Assembly: GCA_036873755.1 (NCBI GenBank)
Contig: JAVTVY010020603.1
Coordinates: 16,776 to 80,775 of the forward strand
Direction: 5' to 3'
From: Hanleya hanleyi
Taxonomy: Eukaryota > Mollusca > Polyplacophora > Lepidopleurida > Hanleyidae
DNA: 64,000 nucleotides
The number at the start of each line of letters is the position of its first letter. The first letter of the stretch is position 1. A program made the position numbers and the translations under genes. Shown here in pieces: positions 1 to 11,708 of this stretch. The notes under the pieces were generated by a model. That model saw only the letters and a program-made list of their open reading frames with translations, made no database searches and was not told the DNA's origin.

Positions 1-301
1 ATAATTGATTATGATCCGAATTTCTTAATATCTAGTATACAATTAAATGCCTTGGAACTGAACTATATTTTTGCCGACATGCTACCAGTCCACCCACTCA
101 CCTGATGCCGGGTCATATTAATCCATAAATACAACTAGTCGATCAATGGAATTGAATGTCACTGATACGACCATTCTGCCGATTGACACAGAAAATATCA
201 CCAAACTTGGAACTAAAAAACATTGAATCTGGTAAACCAAATACCTTAAAAACATACTTTTGACATCTGTCCTCTTAAATTTAGTGACTTCCAGTATCTC
301 C
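1..301. repeat. Direct repeat, copy 1 (cut by window start)
   Basis: The first 301 bases recur at 2109-2409 in the same orientation with only about two differences by eye (aaattt/aaagtt and cagtat/caatat). Homology stops at ctcc, after which copy 1 runs into the 27-bp minisatellite. The left limit of copy 1 is unknown because the window begins inside it. Confidence 0.9.
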
Positions 302-1233
302 AATATATTAAGGGTGTAGAGGAAATATTGTGGGTTAAGGGTGTAGAGGAAATATTGTGGGTTAAGGGTGTAGAGGAAATATTGTGGGTTAAGGATGTAG
401 AGGACATATTGTGGGTTAAAGGTGTAGAGGAAATATTGTGGGCTAAGGGTATTGTGGGTTAAGGGTGTAGAGGAAATATTGTGGGTTAAGGGTTCTAGAG
501 GAAATATTGTGGGTTAAGGATGTAGAGGAAATATTGTGGGTTAAGGGTGTAGAGGAAATATTGTGGGTTAAGGGTGTAGAGGAAATATTGTGGGTTAAGG
601 GTGTAGAGGACATATTGTGGGTTAAGGGTGTAGAGGAAATATTGTGGGTTAAGGGTGTGGAGGAAATGTTGTGGGTTAAGGGTGTAGAGGAAATATTGTG
701 GGTTAAGGGTGTAGTGGAAATATTGTGGGCTAAGGGTGTAGAGGAAATATTGTGGGTTAAGGGTGTAGAGGACATAAATATTGTGGGTTAAGGGTGTAGA
801 GGAAATATTGTGGGTTAAGGGTGTAGAGGAAATATTGTGGGTTAAGGGTGTAGAGGAAATATTGTGGGTTAAGGGTGTAGAGGAAATATTGTGGGTTAAG
901 GGTGTAGAGGAAATATTGTGGGTTAAGGGTGTAGAGGACATATTGTGGGTTAAGGGTGTAGAGGAAATATTGTGGGTTAAGGGTGTAGAGGAAATATTGT
1001 GGGTTAAGGGTGTAGAGGAAATATTGTGGGTTAAGGGTGTAGAGGAAATATTGTGGGGTTAGGATGTAGAGGAAATATTGTGGGTTAAGGGTGTAGAGGA
1101 AATATTGTGGGTTAAGGGTGTTGAGGACATATTGTGGGTTAAGGGTGTAGAGGAAATATTGTGGGTTAAGGGTGTAGAGGACATATTGTGGGTTAAGGGT
1201 GTAGAGGAAATATTGTGGGTTAAGGGTGTAGAG
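302..1233. repeat. 27-bp minisatellite, about 34 copies
   Basis: The unit is ttaagggtgtagaggaaata followed by ttgtggg (27 bases), repeated with rare substitutions (aggacat, ggctaag) and a few indels near 446-500, 772-783 and 1053-1065. Because 27 is divisible by three, long open frames appear on both strands; they are by-products of the repeat, not genes. Confidence 0.95.
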
Positions 1234-1540
1234 GACGTCCATTTCTCTGCTCTTATGGGGCAATACATGGCTTGTCGAATTTTTCAAAACAAGCTGAATT
1301 TCCCAACAAAAGTAACCAGACCTCTCAAAATGGGATAAAAACCAACAAAAGTCGGACTCAGCAGAACTATGTGTTCTACTGGTGGTTCGATAGTTTGATC
1401 GGACTGCCCAAAAAGTTGGCATTTCAGATTCAACGGTTGGATGGTGAAAAATGCTCATGAGGTCAAAAATTATGCCTTTGGAATCCACCAAAATTCACTC
1501 TTATTCACTTTCAACAAAAAGATGCATTTGACTGCCATAT
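1234..1540. other. Stretch without recognised content
   Basis: Between the 27-bp array and the composite repeat I see no gene, splice-bounded exon or repeat structure. Confidence 0.5.
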
Positions 1541-1544
1541 ATTG

Positions 1545-2100
1545 TAACTCCCCATTTTTGTCCCCCGCCGAATACCGGAGGGGGACATGGGGATTTCCCT
1601 GCGTTCGTCATTCCGTCGTTCTGTCTTTCCATCATTCCGTCGTTCTGTCTTTCCATCATTCCATCGTTCTGTCTTTCCATCATTCCGTCGTTTCGTCACA
1701 CTTGTGACCGCAATAACTCAAAAACTATTTGTCCGATTAACATCAAACTTGGACAGTGGACTGGTATGAGTGGGAGAATGGCTGGGATTGTTTTTCAGCA
1801 ACCTGCGTAATCCAATATGGCAGCCGAGTTCTTGACCCGATTCAGCCATGCTACCTGAATTTGTGACTGTCATAACTCAAAAACAATTTTTCTGATTGAT
1901 ATATCAATCTTTGACAGTGGGTTGGTATGGGTTAGCGCTAGGATAGCTGGGATTGTTTTTCAAAAACCAGTTTTTCAACACTGCTCCATCTTCCCATATG
2001 GCATGACAACAGAAGTGCAAGGATATCTTCTTTTTCTTTCGGATGATATCATTCTCAGAGATTATTATTTTCTTCCTGAAATGCGTAATATTGATCAAAT
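1545..2100. repeat. Hairpin/GTCC-type composite repeat (family a)
   Basis: It starts with an inverted repeat (1560-1586, arms GTCCCCC/GGGGGAC), followed by a 24-bp minisatellite built on cattccgtcgttctgtcttt (about 3.5 copies, 1608-1690). Two monomers of about 163 bp follow, starting near 1699 and 1862, each with cataactcaaaaac, a gatt...aaact/atctt-gacagtgg motif and agctgggattgtttttca. Same plan as the other hairpin/GTCC families here. Confidence 0.75.
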
Positions 2101-2108
2101 TGTTATTT

Positions 2109-2409
2109 ATAATTGATTATGATCCGAATTTCTTAATATCTAGTATACAATTAAATGCCTTGGAACTGAACTATATTTTTGCCGACATGCTACCAGTCCA
2201 CCCACTCACCTGATGCCGGGTCATATTAATCCATAAATACAACTAGTCGATCAATGGAATTGAATGTCACTGATACGACCATTCTGCCGATTGACACAGA
2301 AAATATCACCAAACTTGGAACTAAAAAACATTGAATCTGGTAAACCAAATACCTTAAAAACATACTTTTGACATCTGTCCTCTTAAAGTTAGTGACTTCC
2401 AATATCTCC
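2109..2409. repeat. Direct repeat, copy 2
   Basis: Nearly identical to bases 1-301, same orientation, offset 2108. The two copies bracket the 27-bp minisatellite and the family a repeat. Confidence 0.9.
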
Positions 2410-3117
2410 TGTCGGTGTTTTTATCTGCCACATCTGGCGAAAAGCTATGCGGTATCGTTTGTTATTGTATTGGATTCACAGTCACGTAAAACCTAGGCGT
2501 GCACGAACACGAAACATAGAATCAATATTTTCCGCCTAAGAGAAAAAATTAAAGAAAACTAGTTAGCAATGTAGACCTTGTTTTACTTATTTATGGCGTT
2601 ACAAAGGGACACTTTACCTCAATGTCACTTGCATACTTCAGAGGATTAACCTGACAAGAAATATTTCTTGGTACCTTTAAGGAAATGTTTCACATATAGA
2701 TGAACTGATTGATTCACTACAGTGAACTTGGTACCTAACTGGAAAATTCATTTAAATGTTCCAAATTGTCCCCACACCAGAGTTAGATACAGGGTCTCCC
2801 AGCATCCTTAAAAAGGACACAACTATAAAATCAAATGACCATTTTTCCACAAAATCAAATGACTTTATTTTAGAAAACTCATAGATTAAAGTGAATATCA
2901 GGGGCAAAAGGCACAGTAGTTTGTGTAAAACACTCAAAGAACACAAACTGACAATGTGTTGGCATGTTCAACACCATTTGAGTGATATTAGCCATTTTGC
3001 AAAATTACAGTTTTTTCAAATAACGACAAAGCTATTTTCAAACAAGGACTTTGCCGAAAATCCTGCATCTAACCCTGCCACACACCCATATACTTTTTTG
3101 ATGAAAAATTGTTGTAA
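2410..3117. other. Intronic or upstream stretch without recognised content
   Basis: AT-rich sequence. Short open frames lack splice context or any motif I recognise. Confidence 0.5.
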
Positions 3118-3592
3118 GAGGCTATATTTGACATTAAATAGCAGTTTACTGTTTCTGGGATGGTCAAAGTTTAAAAAACATAAACGTGAAATCCTCCGTG
3201 ACCTGCTGACCCATGACATCGGAGTCTGATTACGATCATTTACAGTGAGCGCTCAAAGCAACTCCAACAGCGTCACAAAGCTAAAACGTTGACGACATGA
3301 TGAAGTCGTCATACCCAATTGTTGTGCAATGCATGTCACAATAGGATGAAGGAAACAACAGATTAGTCAATATTATATGACATTATCGTAATCAGACTCT
3401 GACATCACGGGTCAGAGGTTACGGCTACAATACGTTTTTCATCTTATCTGTTTTATTGTGTTCAAAAATCCAAATTTATGTCATTTTTCATAGAAAAAAA
3501 CCCCCATCAACTTGCCGTTCACACTGCTTCTCTGTATTTTTTCGTGCAAAGTGTATAGGGGGTATATGGAAGAACCTTCAACTAAATTTGAC
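3118..3592 (+). mobile_element. Foldback MITE-like element M, copy 1
   Basis: Central arms are inverted: cggagtctgattacgat near 3219 and atcgtaatcagactctgac near 3387. Outer sequence (ttgacattaaatagcagttt on the left; ttttcatagaaaaa and aagtgta on the right) and the interior (gcgtcacaaagctaaaacg, cccaattgttgtgcaa) recur at 13516-14012 and, inverted, at 60205-60705. The right end lies about 15 bases from the EGF exon acceptor. No coding capacity is seen, so it is non-autonomous. Confidence 0.7.
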
Positions 3593-3607
3593 CTTTTGTT
3601 TCCTCAG

Positions 3608-3712
3608 TCACATGCTCCGAGTTAAAACCATGTTATCCTGGAGAGTGTGGCTTGAGTTCCGATACCTGCCAATGTAGCGATAACTTTGGAGGAAATCGCT
3701 GTGATACTATGG
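3608..3712 (+). CDS. RTK exon 1 (visible): EGF-like module
   Basis: The exon follows a pyrimidine-rich acceptor (tttcctcag) and ends in ATGG|GTAAGT. The translation has six cysteines in EGF order: TCSELKPC, CGLSSDTCQC, then DNFGGNRCD. Phase 1 at both ends is typical of EGF modules that shuffle between extracellular proteins. The module sits in the secreted part of the receptor, probably near its N-terminus. The last 15 bases of the exon and the donor site seed the minisatellite that follows. Cysteine pattern and splice sites make this call firm. Confidence 0.85.
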
Positions 3713-4745
3713 GTAAGTATAATGTGTAAATGGCCGTGATACTATGGATGAGTATAATGTGTAAATGGCTGTGATACTATGGGTACATGTAAGTATAATG
3801 TGTAAATCGCTGTGATACTATGGGTAAGTATAATGTGTAAATGGCTGTGATACTATGGGTACATGTAAGTATAATGTGTAAATCGCTGTGATACTATGGA
3901 TGAGTATAATGTGTAAATGGCTGTGATACTATGGGTGAGTATAATGTGTAAATGGTTGTGATACTATGGGTACATGCAAGTATAATGTGTAAATGGCTGT
4001 GATACTATGGGTAAGTATAATGTGTAAATGGCTGTGATACTATGGGTACATGTAAGTATAATGTGTAAATCGCTGTGATACTATGGATGAGTATAATGTG
4101 TAAATGGCTGTGATACTATGGGTAAGTATAATGTGTAAATGGCTGTGATACTATGGGTACATGTAAGTATAATGTGTAAATGGCTGTGATACTATGGGTA
4201 CATGTAAGTATAATGTGTAAATGGCTGTGATACTGTGGGTAAGTATAATGTGTAAATGGCTGTGATACTATGGGTACATGTAAGTATAATGTGTAAATGG
4301 CTGTGATACTATGGGTACATGTAAGTATAATGTGTAAATGGCTGTGATACTGTGGGTAAGTATAATGTGTAAATGGCTGTGATACTATGGGTACATGTAA
4401 GTATAATGTGTAAATGGCTGTGATACTATGGGTAAGTATAATGTGTAAATGGCTGTGATACTATGGGTACATGTAAGTATAATGTGTAAATGGCTATGAT
4501 ACTATGGGTACATGCAAGTATAATGTGTAAATGGCTGTGATACTATGGGTACATGTAAGTATAATGTGTAAATGGCTGTGATACTATGGGTACATGTAAG
4601 TATAATGTGTAAATGGCTGTGATACTATGGGTAAGTATAATGTGTAAATCGCTGTGATACTATGGGTACATGTAAGTATAATGTGTAAATGGCTGTGATA
4701 CTATGGGTAAGTATAATGTGTAAATCGCTGTGCTACAATGGGTAA
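3698..4745 (+). repeat. 35/41-bp minisatellite made of an exon end plus splice donor, about 28 copies
   Basis: The unit reads gctgtgatactatgg|gtaagt then ataatgtgtaaatg (35 bp). A second form carries a 6-bp insertion (gggtacatgtaag, 41 bp). The first unit is the true 3' end of the EGF exon with its donor; about 27 more follow without a break. A GTAAGT or close variant is kept in most units. Reading past the first donor meets an in-frame TAA after seven residues (GKYNV then stop). Confidence 0.93.
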
Positions 4746-5800
4746 GTACATGTATAATGTGTAGAGCTAACTTTTGAGAAAATCGCCTTTAGGCCTCTGT
4801 TAATTAATACTCTGCTTCTCATGAACCATGCTTGCAAAAACAACATGCTGCACGTACATGAGCTAATAATTTATTATAAATTATCAGATACCACGAAGGT
4901 GAAGTTCCTCCTCCTCTTTTATGGAAGCTGAGGTGGCTGAATGGTTTAGAACTCCTGCATTTACTGCTGGCACGCCTTCGAGTCCCGCACATTACTGGCC
5001 TTGTTCCAGAGTTATGGCCATTTATTGTCGACATCAATATATGCTACAGTACATTGTTGTCTGGATATGCTTAGTATATTGTAGATGTGCACAGCCAGGT
5101 TAGCTGTAAACCTGTTTCGATGACCCTTTATCCTCAGTGTTGCTACAATGACATGTACCGTACATTCTTGTAAAACCCCTCAATACTTGTTGAAGAAGTT
5201 TGATTTACAAAGTATACATGGATAATTCATTCTCCCATTGTCAGAGTTTGTAACCTCCTAAACTGTCGGTATAACACCCTCTGACTGCACTGTGCAGAAA
5301 AACGCAGCTTGCATGCGCATTCAATAAAAGGAGCATGTATCTGCTCATGGGAGAGATGGGATATACACCTAGTACATCTTGTAAAAGAATAAACAAGTTC
5401 TATGCTTAATTATTACACAAGAACACATGGTACAATGTCTTGTATTGCTGTGACATGCTGAGCCTTAACCCCGCTCCGTTTACAAGCAGACGATGCTGAT
5501 TGGACGAGACCCGTGCACACAAAAGTTGCACCATGATTTCAACCCCAGTGCAATCAGAGTGTATATCTGACAGTAGGAGGCATACAATCTGATGCCATGA
5601 GAATATGTGAATAATAATACTTAATGCCGGCATGAGAGTCGAGAGCTTGTGCATTAAATATGTTTACGTGAAGTACAGCTCAGAAGTTTGTTTATTTCTG
5701 TAATCAACGAACCCACGTAGGAGTCCAAAACAGTATATCAACAATACATGTAGTATTATATGGGATCTGTCAGGTTTTACCCCACAGCCTGGAATGACGG
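4746..5800. other. Intron stretch with a tRNA-like SINE head
   Basis: Positions 4928-4990 contain gaggtggctgaatggtttag (A-box-like) and cttcgagtcccgc (B-box-like), spaced as in a tRNA-derived SINE head. No intact cloverleaf is evident. The part just downstream (4998-5105) resembles the tandem units at 10320-11250 (gttatggcc, gatgtgcac-gccaggtt). Nothing else recognised. Confidence 0.45.
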
Positions 5801-5862
5801 GTGGAGGGTGGGGGCATACAACCATGGAATCTCTGATTTGCTTCTGTGCTATGTTTCATTTG
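5801..5862 (+). repeat. Isolated 3' end of composite repeat family c
   Basis: The sequence gtgggggcatacaaccatgg, then atctctgatttgcttct, matches the conserved tail of the three family c elements (gggggcatacaattgagcaa, then tctctgattgcttcc). It stands alone, so this is a truncated copy. Confidence 0.55.
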
Positions 5863-5955
5863 AGTTTAATATAATACCGATACGTCATGGAGAACCTATT
5901 TGAACTTGTCTCCAACTTGAACATGTTAAAATTGTTTTCTCACAACTTTTTCCAG

Positions 5956-6252
5956 ATAACGATGACAGTAATATCCCAGAACTGACAACAGCATGGGCCG
6001 AGCTTTCAGAGGTTGATCGCAAAAGTAACATGGTGGATTATGCATTCCGCACAGATGTAACAGATCCCGACGACTCGAAAAACCTGCAAACTGTCTGGTG
6101 GAATTTTGACCGATACAATATCCTAGAAATCCACTGGGAAGGTAACAATGTGACACGCACGTTGCCTCCGATTCCAAGAGACTACATAAGGGCGGCAGAA
6201 TTTGGAATTGCAGAAGCGAAAGTTGACATTGTTCACAAGAAATTGAAATTTG
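5956..6252 (+). CDS. RTK exon 2: ectodomain segment
   Basis: Acceptor tttttccag, donor G|GTTTGT, phase 1 at both ends, about 99 residues. It reads from DNDDSNIPEL through TVWWNFDRYNILEIHWEG to IVHKKLKFG. It has one N-glycosylation sequon (NVT) and no cysteine, and alternating hydrophobic stretches suggest a beta-rich fold. I do not recognise the family. Its place between the EGF exon and the next exon in matching phase supports it as coding. Confidence 0.8.
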
Positions 6253-6690
6253 GTTTGTATATATTTTCCCTATGTTCTAGTAATACATAGAAAATGTATC
6301 AATGTATCAATACTTGGAGGAATTTTTTGAAAAAAATGCAGGAATAACAATTTCTGGGATACTTAATTGCTAATATTTTCTAATTAATTAACAATTAATT
6401 GCCATATTTTCTGTGAAAAGATTGAATTGGACCCTGTGCTTAGTCTGCAAGGTCAGTTTAGAGTATCTAAATCATACTTTTATTAGCAACAATGTTAGAT
6501 ATAGTTAATAGACTTGCTTTCAACAAAAAATGCTTCCTAGTTTACATGGTATGATGTGTAACTTGCGTGACAATTTTTTAACTTACGTGACACATCATGT
6601 AATTTGCACAACTTCACTCGTCTAAATTTCTGACAGTTTGTTTTTTAACTAGTTCCTAGTGGATAAGAGATAGTTTCATTGATGGAAGAG
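6253..6690. other. Intron stretch without recognised content
   Basis: AT-rich. No exon, repeat array or mobile element seen. Confidence 0.5.
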
Positions 6691-6694
6691 TTTT

Positions 6695-7105
6695 TAACCC
6701 TCGTCCATTTTGGCCTAGTGGTATTGTCATCGCCATGTCCGTCCATTGCTGCATTTTAGGCAAAACCGCTTGAGACACAACCACAAAATTGTCAGACGTC
6801 TTTCGAAAGTGGCTGCTAAATTTTGGAAACTTCTTTATCTGGTTGTATTCTACAAGCCAGCAAAAAAATTATTCGTCTCGGCCCTTATTTTACAGAGTTA
6901 TGACCCTTTTTGTGTATTAATCTAGATATGATTTTGTGATGTATATTCTTGAATGTAGCTGTTATATCTGCAGAATCGATGATATTCTCTAAAAAGGACA
7001 ATTCTGGATGATTAATACAGCCGTAATATGTTGTACATTCTCGGCATACGGTGTATTTCTCAATTGCTCAGGGGAAGCCGCAGGGTTTTGTGATTACAAG
7101 CGTCT
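6695..7105 (+). repeat. Hairpin/GTCC-type composite repeat (family g), copy 1
   Basis: Starts aaccctcgtccattttggcc, then gtattgtcatcgccatgtcc and gtccattgctg, then a monomer with gcccttattttacagagtta followed by tgacccttttt. Its tail (aaggacaattctggatgatt, aatatgttgtacattctcgg) is shared with 18480-18580, which defines the family. Only about one monomer here. Confidence 0.6.
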
Positions 7106-7477
7106 AGTCTGTCATTCATAATTCAGCCGTTGTCCATTAAAGAATATCTGCGTCCATAATCCAAAGACCTATTCCATATAACAGTATTAGCACCAAATTC
7201 AAAAAGACAATCATAGTACATTACATAAACATAAGCTAGTTTCCTGCAAGAGAGAACAGTTTTCAATGATGCCGACAAGACATCAGGATGTTCCAAAAAT
7301 ATAAAATCTGTATCGCTGATCAGTATTCTTAATTCATAATAATCGTTGCAAAGTTGTCATCTAGAGAATGATGTATCTCAGTCACGCTTTGATTGTGACT
7401 GTTCATATGAGCACCATGAGGATCTTCAACTACATGGGTTCATACGGCTCCTAGCCCTGGGTTACTGAGTCTCACCT

Positions 7478-8650
7478 TCATGTTTTTATACACCTGCCAA
7501 AAGGCGGACGTATTATGTGATGGCGGTTTCCGTCCGTGTGTCCGTGTGTCCGTCCGTCCATCTGTCCGTCCCTCGTGTCCGGTCTATATCTGGGACAGTT
7601 TTCTATCTACAGTTCAAATTTTTGGTGAGTGGATACCCTACAGGGAGACAATGTGTCGCGTACCAAAATCAAGGTCGAGGTCAGAGGTCAAAGGTCACTG
7701 GCCTCAAAAACAGGAAAGCACTGAAGTGTTCGTGTCCGGTCTATATCTGTGAACGTTTTCTATCCAAAGTTGCCATTTTTTGTGAGTGGATACACTAGGT
7801 GGAGACAATGTGTCGCATACTAAAATTGATGTCGGGGTCAGAGGTCAGAGGTCAAAGGTCAGTGTGACCGAAAAATCAGGAAATCATTACAAATTTCAAA
7901 CTTTTTGCGAGTGGATTCAATAGGGGGTAATGAAGTGTTGCATACCAAAAAAAATGTCGCTGTATAGCTGAAATATTGCTGAATGCGACGTTAAACCTTA
8001 ATTCTCTCTCTGTCTCTCCCCTGCATACCAAAAAATGGTCAAGGTCGAAGGTCATAGGTCACTAGCTGTGACCTCAAAATCAGGAAATTATTAAAAATAA
8101 CATTTTTTTGTGTCAGTAGATACATTAGTCGGACACGATGTGTCACCTTCCAAAATGTAGGTCAAAGTCAAGTTCACTGTGACCCCAAAATCGTGAAATT
8201 GTTAAAAATCATGATTATCTGTGTCCATTGAGAAATTACGGGGAGACGGTTTGTCAAGTACCAAAATTTAGGTCAAGGTCAATAGTGTAGGTCACTGTGA
8301 CCCCCAAAATCATGAAAAAAAATTTGTGTCCATTGATACATTGATGGAAGATGATGTGTCGTGTACCAAAATTTACGTCAAAGTCCCTGTGACCCCGAAA
8401 TCAAGAAATCATTAAAAGTCACATTTTCATATGCCTGTAGAAGACAAAGTCGTGTAATGCGATGTTGCGTTCTGTCCATTCATCCATTAACATCTGTTGT
8501 CCATGCGATATCTCTCGTTTCAAGTTATGTATTGGTACCAAACTTTGAGTATACCTTACTCGCATGGCAAAGAGGAGCCATACATTTTGAGATCAATTTG
8601 TCAAAGGTCAAGGTCACAGTCCCCCAAAACTGAATCAAGTTTAGCGGACT
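7478..8650 (+). repeat. Hairpin/GTCC-type composite repeat (family b) with a SINE tail inserted
   Basis: Imperfect hairpin (tacacctgccaaaaggcgga) then gtccgtgtgtccgtgtgtcc, then about seven diverged monomers with accaaaat-aggtcaaggtca, a second ggtcactgtgacc motif and tcaggaaatcattaaaa. A SINE-like tail interrupts one monomer at 7957-8025. Short open frames here are incidental. Confidence 0.65.
7957..8025 (+). mobile_element. SINE-like tail with (TC)n
   Basis: tagctgaaatattgctgaat followed by gcgacgttaaaccttaattc and tctctctctgtctctcc. The same tail occurs at 60347-60408 and reversed near 33530-33590. Its body is missing or too diverged to recognise. Confidence 0.55.
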
Positions 8651-10319
8651 GTTATATGTAGGTTGGAATATTCAGAGTTCTCTCCCATACATGTACATGG
8701 CATTTGTCCTGTGGAGTTGTCTCCCATGTTTGAAACAGGTACATTTAGTTAAACTGTTGTGAAATTAAAACCATACATTTACTAATTCACCGGGGAGAGG
8801 GATCCTTTGAGCTTCATACCGGTTTATTAACTCAAGAACAAATATTTACTTCATGAGTTTCTTCTTACTTCATCAGGACTGTACAAATTGAAAATTCTGC
8901 TTAACCCAAATATGGGTTACGCTAAAATTTTTTGGGTAACCCTTCTCTGATTTGCATAACCCATCACTATTGTATACAGGTTAATATCCGTAATTCAAGT
9001 GCACTGAAAATGGGTTACGCATAATGAAAATTGCGTAACCAAACCTATTTTTCACACAATTTGTGCAGCCCTGTTCATGAAAAATTCTCTCACCTGAAAG
9101 GAATCCATTTGCAGGAAAACTACTATTTTCTTGTGTTTGACCATTGTCGATTTCAGTATTGGATATGTGAGCTCTTGACTCTTGATTCAAGGTCAACTTG
9201 TTACCAAGACTTAAGCTCATTTTAGTTTATCATTCATTCTAAGATGTGATATATGTTACATTGTCGGAAGCACGAAATTGTAGTCCTTTCTCTGGATTGA
9301 TAGCTACCAATTGGAATCAAGGCTAGTAAACAACCTTGAAATTTGGACCAATTTAATCCCAATTATACGGGCGTATATTGAAGCCCCTTGGGATCTTGTT
9401 ATTTCTGTTGCCTATACTATCTCTTGACAAAATGACCCATGAAAATTTGTCACATAATTATATTGTGTTAAAACAATTGAAAATTGAGAGAAAATGAAAT
9501 GAATATTGAGAGGTACTGGCATATTCCAAACAGAGAGGCATGGTGCACCGAGTTGGAACTCCTAGGAACACCATGGCCTACGTTTTGGAACTGGGCAGAC
9601 AAAGGATGGCTTATGCCATACCATGGAATGCCATTCCAATTGGAACTCTAATCCATTCAGATCAGAACACTATACTGGGCATGGTGTATCTGATTTGGAT
9701 AACCGGCATATGTCATTCCTATCTACATGTAGGAACTCAAGCCCTAATTTTTAGAAACTCCCTCACTGTAACTATTCTGCAAAGTAATTTTCTGTGGGCC
9801 TTGATCCCCAGAAGTAAACAGAAGAAGCTAGTTTTATACATATAATAATTCAATCCCTCCCACTTTCAGGGACAAATTTCAATCAGTTTTTAATAAACTT
9901 TGAACACCCTGCGGAGCCTCTGAAATCATTGAAATAAATCAGAAATAGTGATTATTTACATGATTCGGGGCCATTTGCCAACTTTCTAATTCTTTGATTA
10001 CCCCTATATTATTTTTTTATGGGAAATTTCACAATTATTAGAATAATTACCATAGTATATAGAATGTGAATTTAAGGCTAAAATGATAAAAGGAATATCA
10101 TGAATATGGGGCAAGTGGTTTATTTTTGGGACAACCAGAATATCAGAAGTGGTTGCCCATAGGCAACTACTTGAAAAACTTAATTTCGAGCCCTGCATGC
10201 ATGTACATATGATACTGATCAAATTATATGTTACAAAAACAAAATTTATGCAGAATTAATTATCGATTTTTGACAAGATCCACATCAGATGACTAATTAA
10301 AAGGGACAGTCCTTAGTAT
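8651..10319. other. Intron stretch without recognised content
   Basis: Short open frames lack splice context. Around 8900-9050 the phrase gggttacgc/gggtaaccc recurs in both orientations, possibly an old foldback remnant. No gene supported. Confidence 0.45.
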
Positions 10320-11250
10320 CTTGCGGATGTGCCCTGTCTGTTTTATTTTGCCCATTTTAAATGATTTCCCCAGATTTATGACTCTTTATCATCAACGTAA
10401 TTATGTGATTGTCTGGTCCATATCTTGGTTACTAATTAATGGACCATTTCATAACTCGCATGTACATGGAAGATGCTGCGTATCTTACAGATGTGCACTG
10501 CCAGGTTTATTTAGCACATAGTTCTGACCCTTTATCAATGAAGGCTAGAATTTACATTGTTATCCGGGCTGAATCTTCTATAGATTGCTTCTGTTTTATT
10601 TTGCCCATTTTAAATGATTTCCCCAGATTTATGACTCTTTATCATCAACATCATTATGTGATTGTCTGGTCCATATCTTCGTTACTAATTAATGGACAAT
10701 TTCACAACTCGCATGTACATGGAAGATGCTTAGTACCTTACAGATGTGCACTGGCTGTTTTATTTTGCCCATTTTAAATGATTTCCCCAGATTTATGACT
10801 CTTTATCATCAACATCATTATGTGATTGTCTGGTCCATATCTTGGGTACTAATTAATGGACCATTTCACAACTCGCATGTATATGGAAGATGCTTAGTAT
10901 CTTACAGATGTGCACTGTCTGTTTTATTTTGCCCATTTTAAATGATTTCCCCAGATTTATGACTCTTTATCATCAACATCATTATGTGATTGTCAGGTCC
11001 ATATCTTGGTTACTAATTAATGGACAATTTCACAACTCGCATGTACATGGAAGATGCTTAGTACCTTACAGATGTGCACTGTCTGTTTTATTTTGCCCAT
11101 TTTAAATGATTTCCCCAGATTTATGACTTTATCATCAACATCATTATGTGATTGTCTGGTCCATATCTTGGTTACTAATTAATGGACAATTTCACAACTC
11201 GCATGTACATGGAAGATGCTTAGTACCTTACTGATGTGCACTGTCAGGTT
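10320..11250. repeat. 164-bp tandem repeat, about 5-6 units
   Basis: Units start at about 10325, 10588, 10747, 10911 and 11075 (period 164 bp). Each contains gttttattttgcccatttta, ccccagatttatgactcttt, ggtccatatcttggttac and catgtacatggaagatgctt. Flanking half-units (10500 and 11240 gccaggtttatttagcaca) suggest expansion inside a larger repeat. Open frames across the units are repeat by-products. Confidence 0.88.
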
Positions 11251-11569
11251 TATTTAGCACAGAGTTATGGCCCTTTATCAACAATATCAATGAAGGCTAG
11301 AATTGACATTGTTATCCGGGCTGAATCTTCTATAGATTGCTTCTGTCCTGCATTTTGTTCATATTATAAATACATTTTATTGCACCTATGTTTTATTCAT
11401 TTCTTCAACTAAATTGAAAGCCACAGAACCATGTAGCAATTAAGCCAGGCAGAAGAAAGTGTGTAATTATAGTACTGCTACTTTGAAATTTGTAAGTAGA
11501 AGAATGACGCAAATATTTTTACCACCATTCCGCCTTAATTCACATGTGCATTCGGTATATACTTTTCAG
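11251..11569. other. Intron stretch before RTK exon 3
   Basis: Holds the last part of the 164-bp repeat family and unique sequence. No other feature seen. Confidence 0.45.
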
Positions 11570-11708
11570 GGGGAGGAGCCTGGGAAATTGTGAACAACAT
11601 GACTCGAACCGAATACTGCTCTGATGTAGCAACCTCGAGAAAGCCAGTAGGGTTCCTTAACTGCACAAAAAGGATAGAATACATCTTTAGGATTGAACAC
11701 CGTGATAT
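11570..11708 (+). CDS. RTK exon 3: ectodomain segment
   Basis: Acceptor tatacttttcag, donor AT|GTGAGT. It enters in phase 1 and leaves in phase 2, about 46 residues. The segment reads GGAWEIVNNMTRTEYCSD and then FLNCTKRIEYIFRIEHRD. It holds two cysteines and two sequons (NMT, NCT), consistent with an extracellular position. No family recognised. Confidence 0.8.

Noticed and set aside
302..1233. Telomere-like repeat (gggttaaggg)
   Set aside because: The unit is 27 bp with only a passing likeness to TTAGGG; it is an internal minisatellite.
443..1268. Long open frames on both strands over the 27-bp array
   Set aside because: The unit length is a multiple of three and has no stop in several frames, so open frames are automatic. 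No promoter, splice context or non-repeat protein part supports a gene.
302..4745. CRISPR array
   Set aside because: Units are directly contiguous with no unique spacers, and the setting is a eukaryotic intron.
4921..5000. Functional tRNA gene
   Set aside because: Only A-box- and B-box-like pieces are present. No acceptor stem or anticodon arm can be paired convincingly, so it is treated as a SINE head relic.
9540..9845. 101-codon open frame
   Set aside because: It includes palindromic, low-information DNA (ccatggaatgccattccaat) and no domain or splice context.
10321..11105. A repeated protein family from the 164-bp units
   Set aside because: The similar peptides arise from tandem copies of one non-coding unit; frames break between units.
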